From: PALSA-1004 sp963804885
GTDB lineage: Bacteria; Pseudomonadota; Gammaproteobacteria; Burkholderiales; SG8-41
Assembly: GCA_963804885.1 (NCBI GenBank)
Contig: CAWDSF010000018.1
Coordinates: 124,001 to 188,000 of the forward strand
DNA length: 64,000 bases
Direction: 5' to 3'
The position numbers and the translations under genes were made by a program. The first letter of the stretch is position 1, and each line of letters opens with the position of its first letter. Shown here piece after piece: positions 35,744-44,446 of this stretch. The notes beneath the pieces are model-generated. The model worked only from the letters and a program-made list of their open reading frames with translations, was not told the DNA's origin and made no database searches.

Positions 35744-36714
35744 CGCGAAGCTGCAAGCCACTCGTTCGTATTCGCGCCGTAGCGTGCGCGCTGCTGATGC
35801 TGGCGCTGCCGTCGCTGGCGGTCGCGCAAGACTATCCGACGCGCACGATCACATTGCTCTGCTGGTCGGAAGCCGGTTCGCCGGTCGATCTTTTCGCACG
35901 CATGATGGGCAAGCTGCTCACGAAAGAGTTAGGGCAGAACGTGATCGTCGAGAACCGCACCGGCGCCGACGGCATCATCATGGTCAACCAGTTGATCAAG
36001 GCGCCCGCCGACGGATACCTGATCGCCGCTAATACGCTGACGCTGGCGTCGCTGTTCGGCGAGCCGAACGCAAACTTCAAGCCGGACGATCTGCAGATGA
36101 TTACGCGCTCGCAGATCGACCCTTACGGGCTGATCGTGCCGACGTCGATTCCATTCAAGACGATCGACGAATTCGTGAAATACGCGCGCCAGAATCCCGG
36201 CAAGTTCAACGTCGGCGGACCGTTTCAGATGGGCTCGCATCGCGTCGCGTGGGAGGTTTTTGCCGAAGTTGCCAAAATCAAAGTGAACTGGATCGCCTAT
36301 AAAGGCGGCGGCCCGGCGCTGCTCGCGGTTGCCGGTGGTCACGTCGACGCGGCGGCGACCAATCCGGGCAACGTCAAGCCGTTCATCACATCGGGCAAGG
36401 TGCGCGTGCTCGCGGTTTCGTCCGAGAAGCGGCTGGCGGATTTTCCGGACGCGCCGACCTACAAGGAGCGGGGCTGGAACGTGGTGCGCTACCAGTGGCG
36501 CGGCATCATGGGCAAGGCGGGTCTTCCCAAGCCGGTGGTCGACAGGCTGGTCGCGGCGATCCAGAAATCGCAGCAGACGCCGGAATGGAAAGCTTATCTC
36601 GACCAGGTCACACAGCTCGACGGCTTTCTGGGGCCGGACGATTTCAGGGCGCAGTTGCTGAAAGACATGCAGGAGCTCGATGCAGTGAAAAAGAAACTGG
36701 GGATAGAGCGATGA
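35740..36714 (+). CDS. Divergent Bug/TctC family substrate-binding protein
   Basis: A 324-residue receptor with a Sec signal (cleavage about VAQ-DYP). It keeps YPTRTITLL, NVIVENRTGADGI and APADGYLIAANT, but the usual PPGGxxD ligand loop reads CWSEAGSPVD and the central loop GPFQMGSHRVAW is atypical, followed by YKGGGPALLAVAGG. The altered loop suggests a different ligand from the other eight Bug proteins. Translationally coupled to the enolase-superfamily gene upstream and the lyase downstream (4-base overlaps). Confidence 0.87.
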   Translation: MTRSCKPLVRIRAVACALLMLALPSLAVAQDYPTRTITLLCWSEAGSPVDLFARMMGKLLTKELGQNVIVENRTGADGIIMVNQLIKAPADGYLIAANTLTLASLFGEPNANFKPDDLQMITRSQIDPYGLIVPTSIPFKTIDEFVKYARQNPGKFNVGGPFQMGSHRVAWEVFAEVAKIKVNWIAYKGGGPALLAVAGGHVDAAATNPGNVKPFITSGKVRVLAVSSEKRLADFPDAPTYKERGWNVVRYQWRGIMGKAGLPKPVVDRLVAAIQKSQQTPEWKAYLDQVTQLDGFLGPDDFRAQLLKDMQELDAVKKKLGIER

Positions 36715-37595
36715 CTGCCACGCCACGCCAGCGCCTGCGCGCGCGCTTAACCAGTGGACCACTGCTCGTCGCGCCGGGCATATACGATGCGCTCGGCGCC
36801 CGGATCGTCGAGCAGGCCGGGTTCGACGCCGTTTACATGACGGGCAACGGGGTGTCGGCATCGCTGCTGGGCAAACCCGATGTCGGGCTCGTCGATCTCA
36901 CGCTCTTCACGCAGCACGCGCATCGGGCGTCAGCCTGCGTGAGTATTCCGCTGATATGCGACGCGGATACCGGCTACGGCAATGCGGTCAATGTCCGCCA
37001 TACCGTGCGCGAATACGAAGCCGCCGGCGTGTCGGCGATTCATATCGAAGACCAGGTCGCGCCTAAGCGGTGCGGGCACCTGCCGGGTTCGCGGCCGGTG
37101 ATCGAGCTGGCCGAGGCCGCCAAAAAAATCGAAGCCGCGGTGGCTGCGCGCAGCGATCCCGATTTCATCATCATCGCGCGCACCGACTCTGCGGCGGGCC
37201 ATGGTCTCGACGATGCGATCAACCGCGTGCAGACGTTCCGCAAGGCGGGTGCGGACGTGCTGTTCGTCGAACTGAAGACGAGCCCGACCATACTCGAAGA
37301 CATGAAGCGCATCACGTCGTCGGTCGACGGCCCCTGCCTCGTCAACATCGACGGCGGCGGCAAGCTGGGTGAGCTGTCGGCGGCGGAAATCGAAAAGCTC
37401 GGGTTTCGCATCGCGATTTTCCCGGGGCTCGCGCGCAACGCGGCGGTTTTCGCCATTCGCGAGGCCGTCAATGCGCTGAAGCGCGATGGCAATACCAAAA
37501 CGGTGAGCGATCGCATGGTGACGATGAAGGAATACAACGAGGTGCTGCAGCTCGGCGACGTCGAGGAGTGGGAACGCAAGTATTTGCGGACTTAG
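36711..37595 (+). CDS. Isocitrate lyase/PEP mutase family lyase (2,3-dimethylmalate lyase or methylisocitrate lyase-like)
   Basis: A 294-residue TIM-barrel enzyme. APGIYDALGARIVEQAGFDAVYMTG is the start, PLICDADTGYGNA holds the Mg-binding Asp pair, and HIEDQVAPKRCGHLPG carries the catalytic Cys loop (KRCGH) that marks true C-C lyases such as isocitrate, methylisocitrate and dimethylmalate lyases. FIIIARTDS and CLVNIDGGGK follow. Start ATG 36711 overlaps the Bug stop (ATGA). Cleavage of a 2-hydroxy- or 2-alkylmalate type acid to pyruvate or glyoxylate plus an acid is the family logic. Its operon partner, an aconitase-type hydratase, could generate the substrate. Confidence 0.88.
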   Translation: MTATPRQRLRARLTSGPLLVAPGIYDALGARIVEQAGFDAVYMTGNGVSASLLGKPDVGLVDLTLFTQHAHRASACVSIPLICDADTGYGNAVNVRHTVREYEAAGVSAIHIEDQVAPKRCGHLPGSRPVIELAEAAKKIEAAVAARSDPDFIIIARTDSAAGHGLDDAINRVQTFRKAGADVLFVELKTSPTILEDMKRITSSVDGPCLVNIDGGGKLGELSAAEIEKLGFRIAIFPGLARNAAVFAIREAVNALKRDGNTKTVSDRMVTMKEYNEVLQLGDVEEWERKYLRT

Positions 37596-37608
37596 CGGCG
37601 AATTCCGA

Positions 37609-38244
37609 ATGTTGCAGCTATACAACCGCGAGCGCTCCGGCAATTGCTATAAGGCGCGCCTGATGCTGGCGCTGCTGGGGCTCGAATACGAGAAGATCGC
37701 GGTGCATCGCGTCGGCAAGACACGAAACATCCTGCCGCCGGATTTCGAAAAACTGAATCCGCTGCGCCAGCTGCCGGTGCTCGTCGACGACGGCAATCCG
37801 TACTGGGGCACGATCGCCATCCTGGTTTATCTCGCGCGCAAGCACGGCGGTGAATCCTGGCTGCCGCTCGACGCGGCGGGCGAAGCCGAAGTGACCCAGT
37901 GGCTCGCGCTTGCGCAAAATGAAATCTTTTACGGTTTGGGGCGCGCCCGTTCAATGCGGGCGTTGCGATGGCACGGTTACGGCACGCTCGACGAAGCGCA
38001 CGCAATTGCGCAGGTCGCGCTGAACGCATTGGAAGGACGGCTCGCGGGACATGACTGGCTGGTGCTCGACCGGCTTACAATCGCGGATGTCGCGTGCTAC
38101 TCGTACACGGTGTTCGCGCCGGAAGGCGGAATCTCACTCAAGCCGTACCCGGCGGTGCGCGCGTGGCTTGCGCGCATAGGGGCATTGCCGCGCTATCTGC
38201 CGCCGCCGGAATATGACGGCGCCGGCGGGCCGTTGGTTGAATAG
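37609..38244 (+). CDS. Glutathione S-transferase family protein
   Basis: A 211-residue cytosolic GST: thioredoxin-fold half LYNRERSGNCYKARLMLALLGLEYEK, the cis-Pro region LRQLPVLVDDGNPYWGTIAIL, and an all-helical half ending with LTIADVACYSYTVFAPEGG. The first-strand Ser/Asn is the likely glutathione-activating residue. It begins 13 bases after the lyase gene, so it is probably in the same operon; its role there (glutathione-dependent isomerisation or detoxification) is inference. Confidence 0.86.
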   Translation: MLQLYNRERSGNCYKARLMLALLGLEYEKIAVHRVGKTRNILPPDFEKLNPLRQLPVLVDDGNPYWGTIAILVYLARKHGGESWLPLDAAGEAEVTQWLALAQNEIFYGLGRARSMRALRWHGYGTLDEAHAIAQVALNALEGRLAGHDWLVLDRLTIADVACYSYTVFAPEGGISLKPYPAVRAWLARIGALPRYLPPPEYDGAGGPLVE

Positions 38245-38263
38245 TTTTTAAGGGAGTTTGCAG

Positions 38264-39629
38264 ATGGAAGTCACTAAAACACTCGCACAGTTCGTCGTCG
38301 ATTCGCGCTACGACGCCATTCCCGAAAAAGTCAGGCACGAGGCGAAGCGCTCGGTCCTGAACTGGCTCGGCTGCGCGATCGGCGCTTCTCGCCACGAAGG
38401 CATCGACATCGCGCTTGCCGCATTGCCGGGTTTTTCCGGGCCCGCGCAGGCGACCGTGCTCGGCCGCGGCGAGCGTCTCGACATCATGCACGCGGCGCTG
38501 CTGAACGGCATCAGCTCGCACATGTTCGATTTCGACGACACGCATCTGAAGACCGTGATCCATCCGAGCGGGCCGGTCGCTTCGGCATTGCTGGCGCTTG
38601 CGGAATATAAACCGATGAGCGGTGCGGATTTTCTGCACGCGTTCATCCTGGGCGTCGAAGTCGAGTGCCGCATCGGCAACGCGGTTTACCCTTCGCACTA
38701 CGACGTCGGCTGGCACATTACCGGCACGGCCGGCGTGTTCGGCGCGGCGGCGGCGGTGGGGCGCGCTGCTCGAGCTCAACGCGCAGCAGATGACGTGGGC
38801 GCTCGGCATTGCGGCGACGCAATCGTCGGGACTGCGCGAGATGTTCGGCACGATGTGCAAGCCGTTCCATCCCGGCCGCGCGGCGCAGAACGGCATGACT
38901 GCCGCGTTCCTCGCGTCGAAGAATTTCACGAGTTCCGAGCGCGGCATCGAAGCGCCGCGCGGCTTCGCCAACGTGCTCGCGACCGCGCGCAATTACGACG
39001 AGATCACCGGCAAGCTCGGGCAGACCTGGGAAGTCGCGCTCAACACCTACAAACCGTTCGCCTGCGGCATCGTGATCCACCCGATCATCGACGGCTGCGT
39101 GCAGCTGCGCAACGAGCACAAGCTGAAGGCCGCCGACATCGAAGGCATCGAGCTCAAGGTCCATCCGCTGGTGCTGGAGTTGACTGGCAAGAAAACGCCG
39201 CAGGTCGGGCTCGAAGGCAAGTTCAGCGTCTATCATTCGGCCGCGGTCGCGATCATCCACGGCGAAGGCGGCGAGGACGTTTACAGCGATGCGTGCGTAC
39301 GTGATCCGGAGGTGACTACGCTGCGCGATAAGGTCAGCGCCGAAGTCGACAAAAGCGTGCACGAAGACGCCGCGCACATCGCGATCAGGCTCAAGGACGG
39401 CCGCGTCCTGACAAAGCATGTCGAGCATGCGATCGGCAGTCTCGCGCGGCCGATGAGCGACGCCGATCTCGAAGCGAAGTTCCGCAAGTTCGCCAAAGGC
39501 ATCCTGACCCCGGCCGAAACGGATGCTTTGCTCAAGCTGTGCTGGTCGCTGGACAAGCTGAAAGATGCCGGCGAAATTGCGCGCGCGTCGGTGCCCGCCG
39601 GCGCCGCTAAAAAAGCAAAGGCGTCGTAG
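38264..39629 (+). CDS. MmgE/PrpD family protein (one frameshift)
   Basis: About 455 residues over two frames. Part 1 from ATG 38264 (AGGGAG RBS): RHEAKRSVLNWLGCAIGAS, ISSHMFDFDDTHLKTVIHPSGP. A G added in the GGGG run at 38758-38761 moves the frame by +1; part 2 begins ALLELNAQQMTWALGIAATQ and includes EMFGTMCKPFHPGRAAQNG. The rest is intact to the stop at 39629, with a Lys/Ala-rich tail. The family covers methylcitrate dehydratase and related lyases or epimerases. Second MmgE/PrpD of the window, distinct from that at 17819. Confidence 0.85.
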
Positions 39630-39633
39630 TCAC

Positions 39634-40698
39634 ATGATGTTTTTCAAAGTTGGACGCCACGTGATTTCGTCATTCCCGCGCAGGCGGGAATCCAAGACAA
39701 GTGCTTCTGGGTCCCCGCCTGCGCGGGGACGACGGATTACAGTTTTTCTCTCCTGTTGCCTGTTTATGGCGAGCGGCGTGCGGGCTGCCGATGACTACCC
39801 GTCGCGCGCGGTGCGCATGGTCGTGCCATTCGCCCCCGGTGGCGCATCCGACATCGTGGGCCGCATCATCCAGCCGAAGCTCATTCAGGAACTGGGCCAG
39901 CAGGTCGTCATCGACAATCGTGCCGGCGCATCGGGCAATATCGGCGTCGAAGTCGCGGCGCACGCGAGCCCCGACGGCTATACGTTCCTGCTCGGCAATG
40001 TCGGCACGATGGCGATCAATCCGAGCATTTTTCCCAAGTTTCCGGTCAAGCCGGTGCGCGATTTCATCGCGGTCACCGAGGTGGTTGACGTGCCGGGCGC
40101 ACTCGCCGTACATCCGTCCGTTCCCGTGAACACGGTCAAGGAATTCGTCGAATACACGAAAGCGCGCCCGGGCAAGCTGAATTTCGGCTCTTCCGGCGCC
40201 GGCAGCGCGCAGCGCATGGAAATGGAAATCTTCATGCGCGCGGCCGGCATCGATCTCGTGCACATACCGTACAAGGGCGGCGCGGGTGCGGCGACCACTG
40301 CGCTCGTGAGCGGCGAAGTGTCGGTGGCGGTGGTGAGCCTCGCCGCAGTGCTGCCGCATATCAAGAGCGGCCGCATCAAGGCCCTCGGCGTGATTTCGCC
40401 CAAGCGTTTTGCGCTGCTGCCCGAAACGCCGACGATGACCGAGGTCGGTTACCCGGCGATCCGCAACGGCTCGTGGCAGGGCGTGTATCTGCCGCTCGGC
40501 ACGCCGCGGCCGATCGTGATGAAACTTTTCAGTGCGACGACGCGCGTGGTGGCCGATCCCGACGTCGTGCGCCGTCTTAATGAGGCCGGTGCCGAGATCA
40601 TCACGAGCAAATCGCCCGAAGACTTCGCGCGGTTCATGAAAGAGCAGAACGATCGCTTCGCGAAAGTGATCAAGGAAGTCGGCGTGGTTACTGAATGA
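39634..40698 (+). CDS. Bug/TctC family substrate-binding protein with repeat-derived N-terminus
   Basis: A 354-residue ORF; the mature Bug part starts at about residue 51 (DYPSRAVRMVVPFAPGGASDIVG, GQQVVIDNRAGASGNIGVE, ASPDGYTFLLGN, HIPYKGGAGAATTALVSG). The signal h-region is ITVFLSCCLFMASGVRA (residues 35-51). Between ATG 39634 and this region the palindromic repeat 39668-39734 is translated in frame as VISSFPRRRESK...GRR, giving a long basic n-region. The repeat seems to have entered the signal-peptide coding end without breaking the frame. Otherwise translation starts later, at a non-ATG codon. Confidence 0.83.
   Translation: MMFFKVGRHVISSFPRRRESKTSASGSPPARGRRITVFLSCCLFMASGVRAADDYPSRAVRMVVPFAPGGASDIVGRIIQPKLIQELGQQVVIDNRAGASGNIGVEVAAHASPDGYTFLLGNVGTMAINPSIFPKFPVKPVRDFIAVTEVVDVPGALAVHPSVPVNTVKEFVEYTKARPGKLNFGSSGAGSAQRMEMEIFMRAAGIDLVHIPYKGGAGAATTALVSGEVSVAVVSLAAVLPHIKSGRIKALGVISPKRFALLPETPTMTEVGYPAIRNGSWQGVYLPLGTPRPIVMKLFSATTRVVADPDVVRRLNEAGAEIITSKSPEDFARFMKEQNDRFAKVIKEVGVVTE
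39668..39734. repeat. Palindromic repeat, copy 2, inside a Bug reading frame
   Basis: Left arm CGTCATTCCCGCGCAGGCGG plus GAATCCA (39668-39694), right arm TGGGTCCCCGCCTGCGCGGG plus GACGACG (39708-39734): an imperfect dyad of the same family as 31529-31595. The left arm read in the gene's frame encodes the SFPRRRES-type peptide that is well known when such repeats are translated. Confidence 0.82.
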
Positions 40699-40708
40699 TT
40701 AAAGCTTT

Positions 40709-40796
40709 GCCACAGAGGACACAGAGGTCACAGAGGAAAACCGAACCAAGTGGTTATTTTCTTGCATTTCTCTGTGTTCTCTGTGCCCTCTGTGGC
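40709..40796. repeat. Intergenic inverted repeat of CACAGAGG units
   Basis: Left arm 40709-40739 contains three direct CACAGAGG(A/T) units; the right arm 40767-40796 contains their inverted copies (CTCTGTGTTCTCTGTGCCCT, then CTGTGGC). The spacer is about 27 bases. Transcribed, it would form a hairpin of about 30 bp between the Bug gene and the dehydrogenase, where it could stop transcription or stabilise mRNA. Confidence 0.85.
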
Positions 40797-40819
40797 GATT
40801 AAGTGTTTGAAAGAATTCA

Positions 40820-41875
40820 ATGCTGAAAATCGGAATACTCGAAGGCGACGACATCGGCCTGGAGGTCGTGCCGGAAGCCGTGAAAGTGATGAAGGCGGCC
40901 GCGGCCAAAACCGGGCTGAAGGTCGAATGGCTGTCGCTGCCGCTCGGGAAAAAAGCGCACGAGACGCACGGCCATACCATGCCCGACAGCACGGTCGAGG
41001 CGCTCAAAAGCGTCGATGGCTGGCTGCAGGGGCCAATCGGGCACAACGCTTATCCGCGCAACGACCCGACCTGGATCAATCCGCCGCTGCGCAAGAAGTT
41101 CGAATTGTTCGCGAGCGTAAAGCCCGTCAAGTCGTATCCGAATCTGCCGTCCGTGCACAAAGACGTCGACATCGTCTTTCTGCGCGAAGTGACCGAAGGC
41201 ATGCAGTCGTCGAGCGTCGTGTTCGCGGGCAGCGGCGAATTCCGTCCCAACGACGATATTTCCATCGGGATGCGCGTGGTGACCCGCAAGGGCGCCAACC
41301 GCGTTGCACGCGAAGCCTTCGAGATCGCGCGCACGCGCAGCCGCAAGAAAGTGACGTCCGTTCACAAGGAGCCGGTATACCGGCTCGTGTGCGGCATGTT
41401 CGCCGAAGAGTGCCGCAAGGTCGCGCAGGAATTTCCCGACTGCACGCTGGAAGAAGTATTGGTCGACGGATTCGCGATGAAGCTCGTGATGAAGCCGCAG
41501 CAATACGACGTGGTCGTCACGACCAACCAGTTCGGCGACATCCTGACCGATGAAGGCGCGGGCATCGTCGGCGGTCTCGGGTTCGCGCCCGGTCTCTGCG
41601 TCGGCGCGAACCAGGCAATGGCCCAGGCCACGCACGGTTCCGCCCCCGACATCGCCGGACAGGGACTTGCCAATCCATACGCGATGATCATGTCGGGACA
41701 GATGCTCTTCGAATGGCTGGGACGCAAACGCAACAACCCGCAGGCGACCGAGGCTGCGCAGCGCATCGCGCGCTCGATGGATCGGGTGATCGCCGAAGCC
41801 AAAGTGCTGACGGCCGACCTCGGCGGCAAGGCTTCCACTTCGCAGATGGGCGACGCAGTCGCCGCCGGCGTTTGA
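40820..41875 (+). CDS. Isocitrate/isopropylmalate dehydrogenase family protein
   Basis: A 351-residue paralogue, closest within this window to 15699-16769: same variant start LKIGILEGDDIGLEVVPE, QGPIGHNAYPRND, KKFELFASVKPVKS (note ASVKP instead of the usual ANIRP, so one substrate Arg is Lys), FLREVTEGMQSS, the catalytic Lys in KVTSVHKEPVYR, metal Asp in NQFGDILTDEG, and HGSAPDIAGQG. It lies after the CACAGAGG repeat, last but one gene of the second catabolic region. Substrate is unlikely to be isopropylmalate. Confidence 0.86.
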   Translation: MLKIGILEGDDIGLEVVPEAVKVMKAAAAKTGLKVEWLSLPLGKKAHETHGHTMPDSTVEALKSVDGWLQGPIGHNAYPRNDPTWINPPLRKKFELFASVKPVKSYPNLPSVHKDVDIVFLREVTEGMQSSSVVFAGSGEFRPNDDISIGMRVVTRKGANRVAREAFEIARTRSRKKVTSVHKEPVYRLVCGMFAEECRKVAQEFPDCTLEEVLVDGFAMKLVMKPQQYDVVVTTNQFGDILTDEGAGIVGGLGFAPGLCVGANQAMAQATHGSAPDIAGQGLANPYAMIMSGQMLFEWLGRKRNNPQATEAAQRIARSMDRVIAEAKVLTADLGGKASTSQMGDAVAAGV

Positions 41876-41903
41876 TACAACTTAATTTTTCGGACTATCG
41901 TTT

Positions 41904-43004
41904 ATGAACCCCACGCTGTTCGTCTCGCGCAAGCTGGTCTCCGACTTCAACGAAAAACTCACCGGCATCCTCGCGCGCGCGCCGCGCAAGCTCGACATTC
42001 TCGAATTCACGCCGGACGTCAAGCTCACCCCCGAGCAGCACGCGAGCATCGAAGCCACGTTTTATTCGCGCGATATCTGGGAGGGCACGATCAAGACGCG
42101 CCTGAGCGACGCGGCCACGGTGTACTGGCCGATCGTCGATGCCGCGCCGAATCTCAAATGGCTGCAGGTCGTGTCGGCGGGGTCGGACCAGAAACCGTAC
42201 CAGCCGTCGATCAAGCGCGGACTGCGCGTGGCGACATCGGCCGGCGCGAACGCCGGGCCGGTCGGTTTGACCGCGGTAACGGGACTCCTGATGCTCGCGC
42301 GCAATTTTCCGCACTGGCTGCGCGCGCAGCAAAAGCGGGAATGGTCGCCGCAGCTCGGCGCGAACTCGCCGCTCGATCTGCCGGGACAGACCGCGCTGAT
42401 CGTCGGCATGGGGCATATCGGCAAGGTGATAGCGCGCGCGCTGCATGGGATGGGCGTGCGCATCATCGGCGTGCGCCGCAACGTCGCGCCGGCCGAAAAT
42501 TTCGACGACGTGCAGCCGCTGTCGGCGCTCGATGCGCTGCTGCCGGCCTGCGACTGGCTGATTCTCGCGTGCCCGCTATCCGCCGACACGCGCGGCCTCA
42601 TCGATGAACGCCGCTTCCGGCTGTTGCCGAAGCATGCGGGTGTCGTCAACATGTCGCGCGGCGAAGTGATCGACGAGGCTGCGCTTACGCGCGTGCTGCA
42701 AAGCGGACATTTGCGCGGCGCCTATCTCGACGTATTCACGAAAGAGCCGCTCACCACCGAATCGCCGCTGTGGGCGATGCCGAACGTGATCATCACGCCG
42801 CACAACTCGTCTACGGGAACCGGCAACTACCGGCGCGGCGTGGAGATTTTCCTGCGCAATCTCGAAGCCTATCTGCGCGGCGATGCGAAGCTCGAGAACG
42901 AAATCGAGCGAGGAGGCGCCTCAAGGACAAGGGTGCAGAGGGTGAATGCGGTCGACACCAGCGTACTCCGGTGTGACGAACTATCCTATTTCGCGCTCGC
43001 ATAG
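41904..43004 (+). CDS. D-isomer-specific 2-hydroxyacid dehydrogenase
   Basis: A 366-residue NAD(P)-dependent dehydrogenase. The Rossmann domain (about 140-300) has LIVGMGHIGKVIARALHGMGV; the catalytic Arg lies in LACPLSADTRGLID, the Glu in YLDVFTKEPLTTES and the His in VIITPHNSS. The residues before 130 form the substrate-binding domain. It interconverts a 2-keto acid and a D-2-hydroxy acid. The last 25 or so residues are not family-like, and its end overlaps the convergent anti-sigma gene by 19 bases. It follows the dehydrogenase by 28 bases. Confidence 0.88.
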   Translation: MNPTLFVSRKLVSDFNEKLTGILARAPRKLDILEFTPDVKLTPEQHASIEATFYSRDIWEGTIKTRLSDAATVYWPIVDAAPNLKWLQVVSAGSDQKPYQPSIKRGLRVATSAGANAGPVGLTAVTGLLMLARNFPHWLRAQQKREWSPQLGANSPLDLPGQTALIVGMGHIGKVIARALHGMGVRIIGVRRNVAPAENFDDVQPLSALDALLPACDWLILACPLSADTRGLIDERRFRLLPKHAGVVNMSRGEVIDEAALTRVLQSGHLRGAYLDVFTKEPLTTESPLWAMPNVIITPHNSSTGTGNYRRGVEIFLRNLEAYLRGDAKLENEIERGGASRTRVQRVNAVDTSVLRCDELSYFALA

Positions 43005-43748
43005 GTGTCCGCGAACGTCTTGATGTCCGCCGGATTCAGGTCGGAAATCGCCCAGAACGTCATTCCCGCGTTGTCCCAGTGCAGCAGGTTGTAACCCTGT
43101 TTCGATGACGGTCGCGGCGCGATCGCGGCGCCCGCCTTGTCATCCGGCCACACGAATAGATTGATCACGTGCTGGCGGTGGTGGTAAACGAGTGCGGCGA
43201 CCGGCCGACTGTTGACGTAATCGAGGCGCGCACCGACGAGCGGATAGCCTGCGGCAGTGAGATCGGCGGTAGGCGGGGAGAAGTCGAGCTTCGAGCTTAG
43301 CCACGGCTTCACGGTGTGTTGATCGGACGACGCGACTTCGACCAGGTGATTGGTCAGTACCGAGCGCGCGTGGCCGGCGATTACCTGTTCGACTATGCGC
43401 TCGTCGCGCATCCGGATTCCATTTGCACCGCGGCGGTCCACGTGATGACCACGGTAGCGGTGACCGCTGCGGCGAGCGGATACCAGTTCCAGCGCCGCGC
43501 CGTCTTCTGAACGGGGCCGCCGGTCGCACCGGCTTGGGCGCGTATGCGTGCGGCGAGGCGGCGGGCGCAGTGTAATAGGCGGCCTGTTTCCTGACGGCGG
43601 TGCGCAACGCCGTTTGTGTCGCGTAAACCTGCGCGCATGCCGCGCAGGTTTGCATATGCGCTTCCACGCCCGCGGCCGTGACCGGATCGAGCTCGCGGTC
43701 GAGGTGCGCATGCATATAGTTCCTGGTCTGCGTGCAGTCCATATCCAT
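42986..43748 (-). CDS. Anti-sigma factor (zinc-type, one membrane segment; two frameshifts)
   Basis: About 250 residues read in three frames. N-terminus: MDMDCTQTRNYMHAHLDREL and AHMQTCAACAQVY, the His-x3-Cys-x2-Cys zinc anti-sigma motif. After a -1 shift at the GGGG run near 43513 comes RRWNWYPLAAAVTATVVITW, the single transmembrane helix. After a second -1 shift near 43412 the periplasmic part (ERIVEQVIAGHARSVLTNHL, HVINLFVWPDD, YNLLHWDNAGMTFWAISDL) runs to the stop. It would hold the ECF factor encoded just upstream at the membrane. The sigma stop and this ATG are adjacent. Confidence 0.82.
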
Positions 43749-44249
43749 TCAGGACTCCTGGTCCAGTTGTTTCACTGCGTGCAGCATCAGCTTGCGCGCA
43801 CGCGACAGCCGTGACATCACGGTGCCCAGCGGAATGTCCGCTATCTGCGCGATCTCGCGATACGACAGGTCTTCGAGCTCGCGCAGCACGATCACCTCGC
43901 GGAATTCCGCCGGGATCTGCTCCAGCGCGCGGCGCACGAGCTGCCGCGTGTCGTCTTCTTGCAACAGCCGCTCGACGCTGTCGGCGGTTGTCGCCATGTC
44001 GTAATCGACGGCCGCGACGGTGTCGTCGGTGAATTCGACATTTTGCAGCTGCGCACGGTTCTTTTCGAGCCACGTGTAGTACGTGTTGCGCACGATCGCC
44101 AGCAGCCACGCGCGCGCATTGCCGCCGTGGAAGCTCGCATAAAACCGGAACGCGCGCAGGCACGCCTCCTGCACGACGTCTTCGGCGTCGCGCTCGTCGC
44201 GCGCGAGCCAGCGCGCGAGGTTGTAGGCCGCATCGAGATGCGCCATCAC
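43749..44249 (-). CDS. ECF-type RNA polymerase sigma factor
   Basis: A 166-residue sigma-70 family factor with region 2 (DAAYNLARWLARDERDAEDVVQEACLRAFRFY, about 5-37, and RAWLLAIVRNTYYTW) and region 4 (IPAEFREVIVLRELEDLSYREIAQIADIPLGTVMSRLSRARK). Start is GTG 44249 or ATG 44246. The in-frame codons upstream (QTRFEET) look like native N-terminus but lack a start, so the 5' end may carry another indel. It is coupled to the anti-sigma gene and divergent from the phosphoesterase-cupredoxin operon, its likely targets together with itself. Confidence 0.9.
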   Translation of the reverse strand: MMAHLDAAYNLARWLARDERDAEDVVQEACLRAFRFYASFHGGNARAWLLAIVRNTYYTWLEKNRAQLQNVEFTDDTVAAVDYDMATTADSVERLLQEDDTRQLVRRALEQIPAEFREVIVLRELEDLSYREIAQIADIPLGTVMSRLSRARKLMLHAVKQLDQES

Positions 44250-44446
44250 GGTTTCCTCGAATCGGGTCTGTTCGTTCCAAGCTTGGTTCCAAGGCTATTG
44301 ATGTATTACCGGTTCGATTGCGGATTTTATTCCCGCGCGGCGGGTATTTTGAAAGCGGGAATTTTCGCGCACGCCGCGCCGGTTATGTGGAGGTGACAGG
44401 CGGGACTCTACCTTAATTGCGTTATTACCAACAAGAGGAGACGGCA

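Noticed and set aside
31529..40796. CRISPR array
   Set aside because: The repeats at 31529, 39668 and 40709 are dispersed palindromes without regular spacers, and no cas gene is present.
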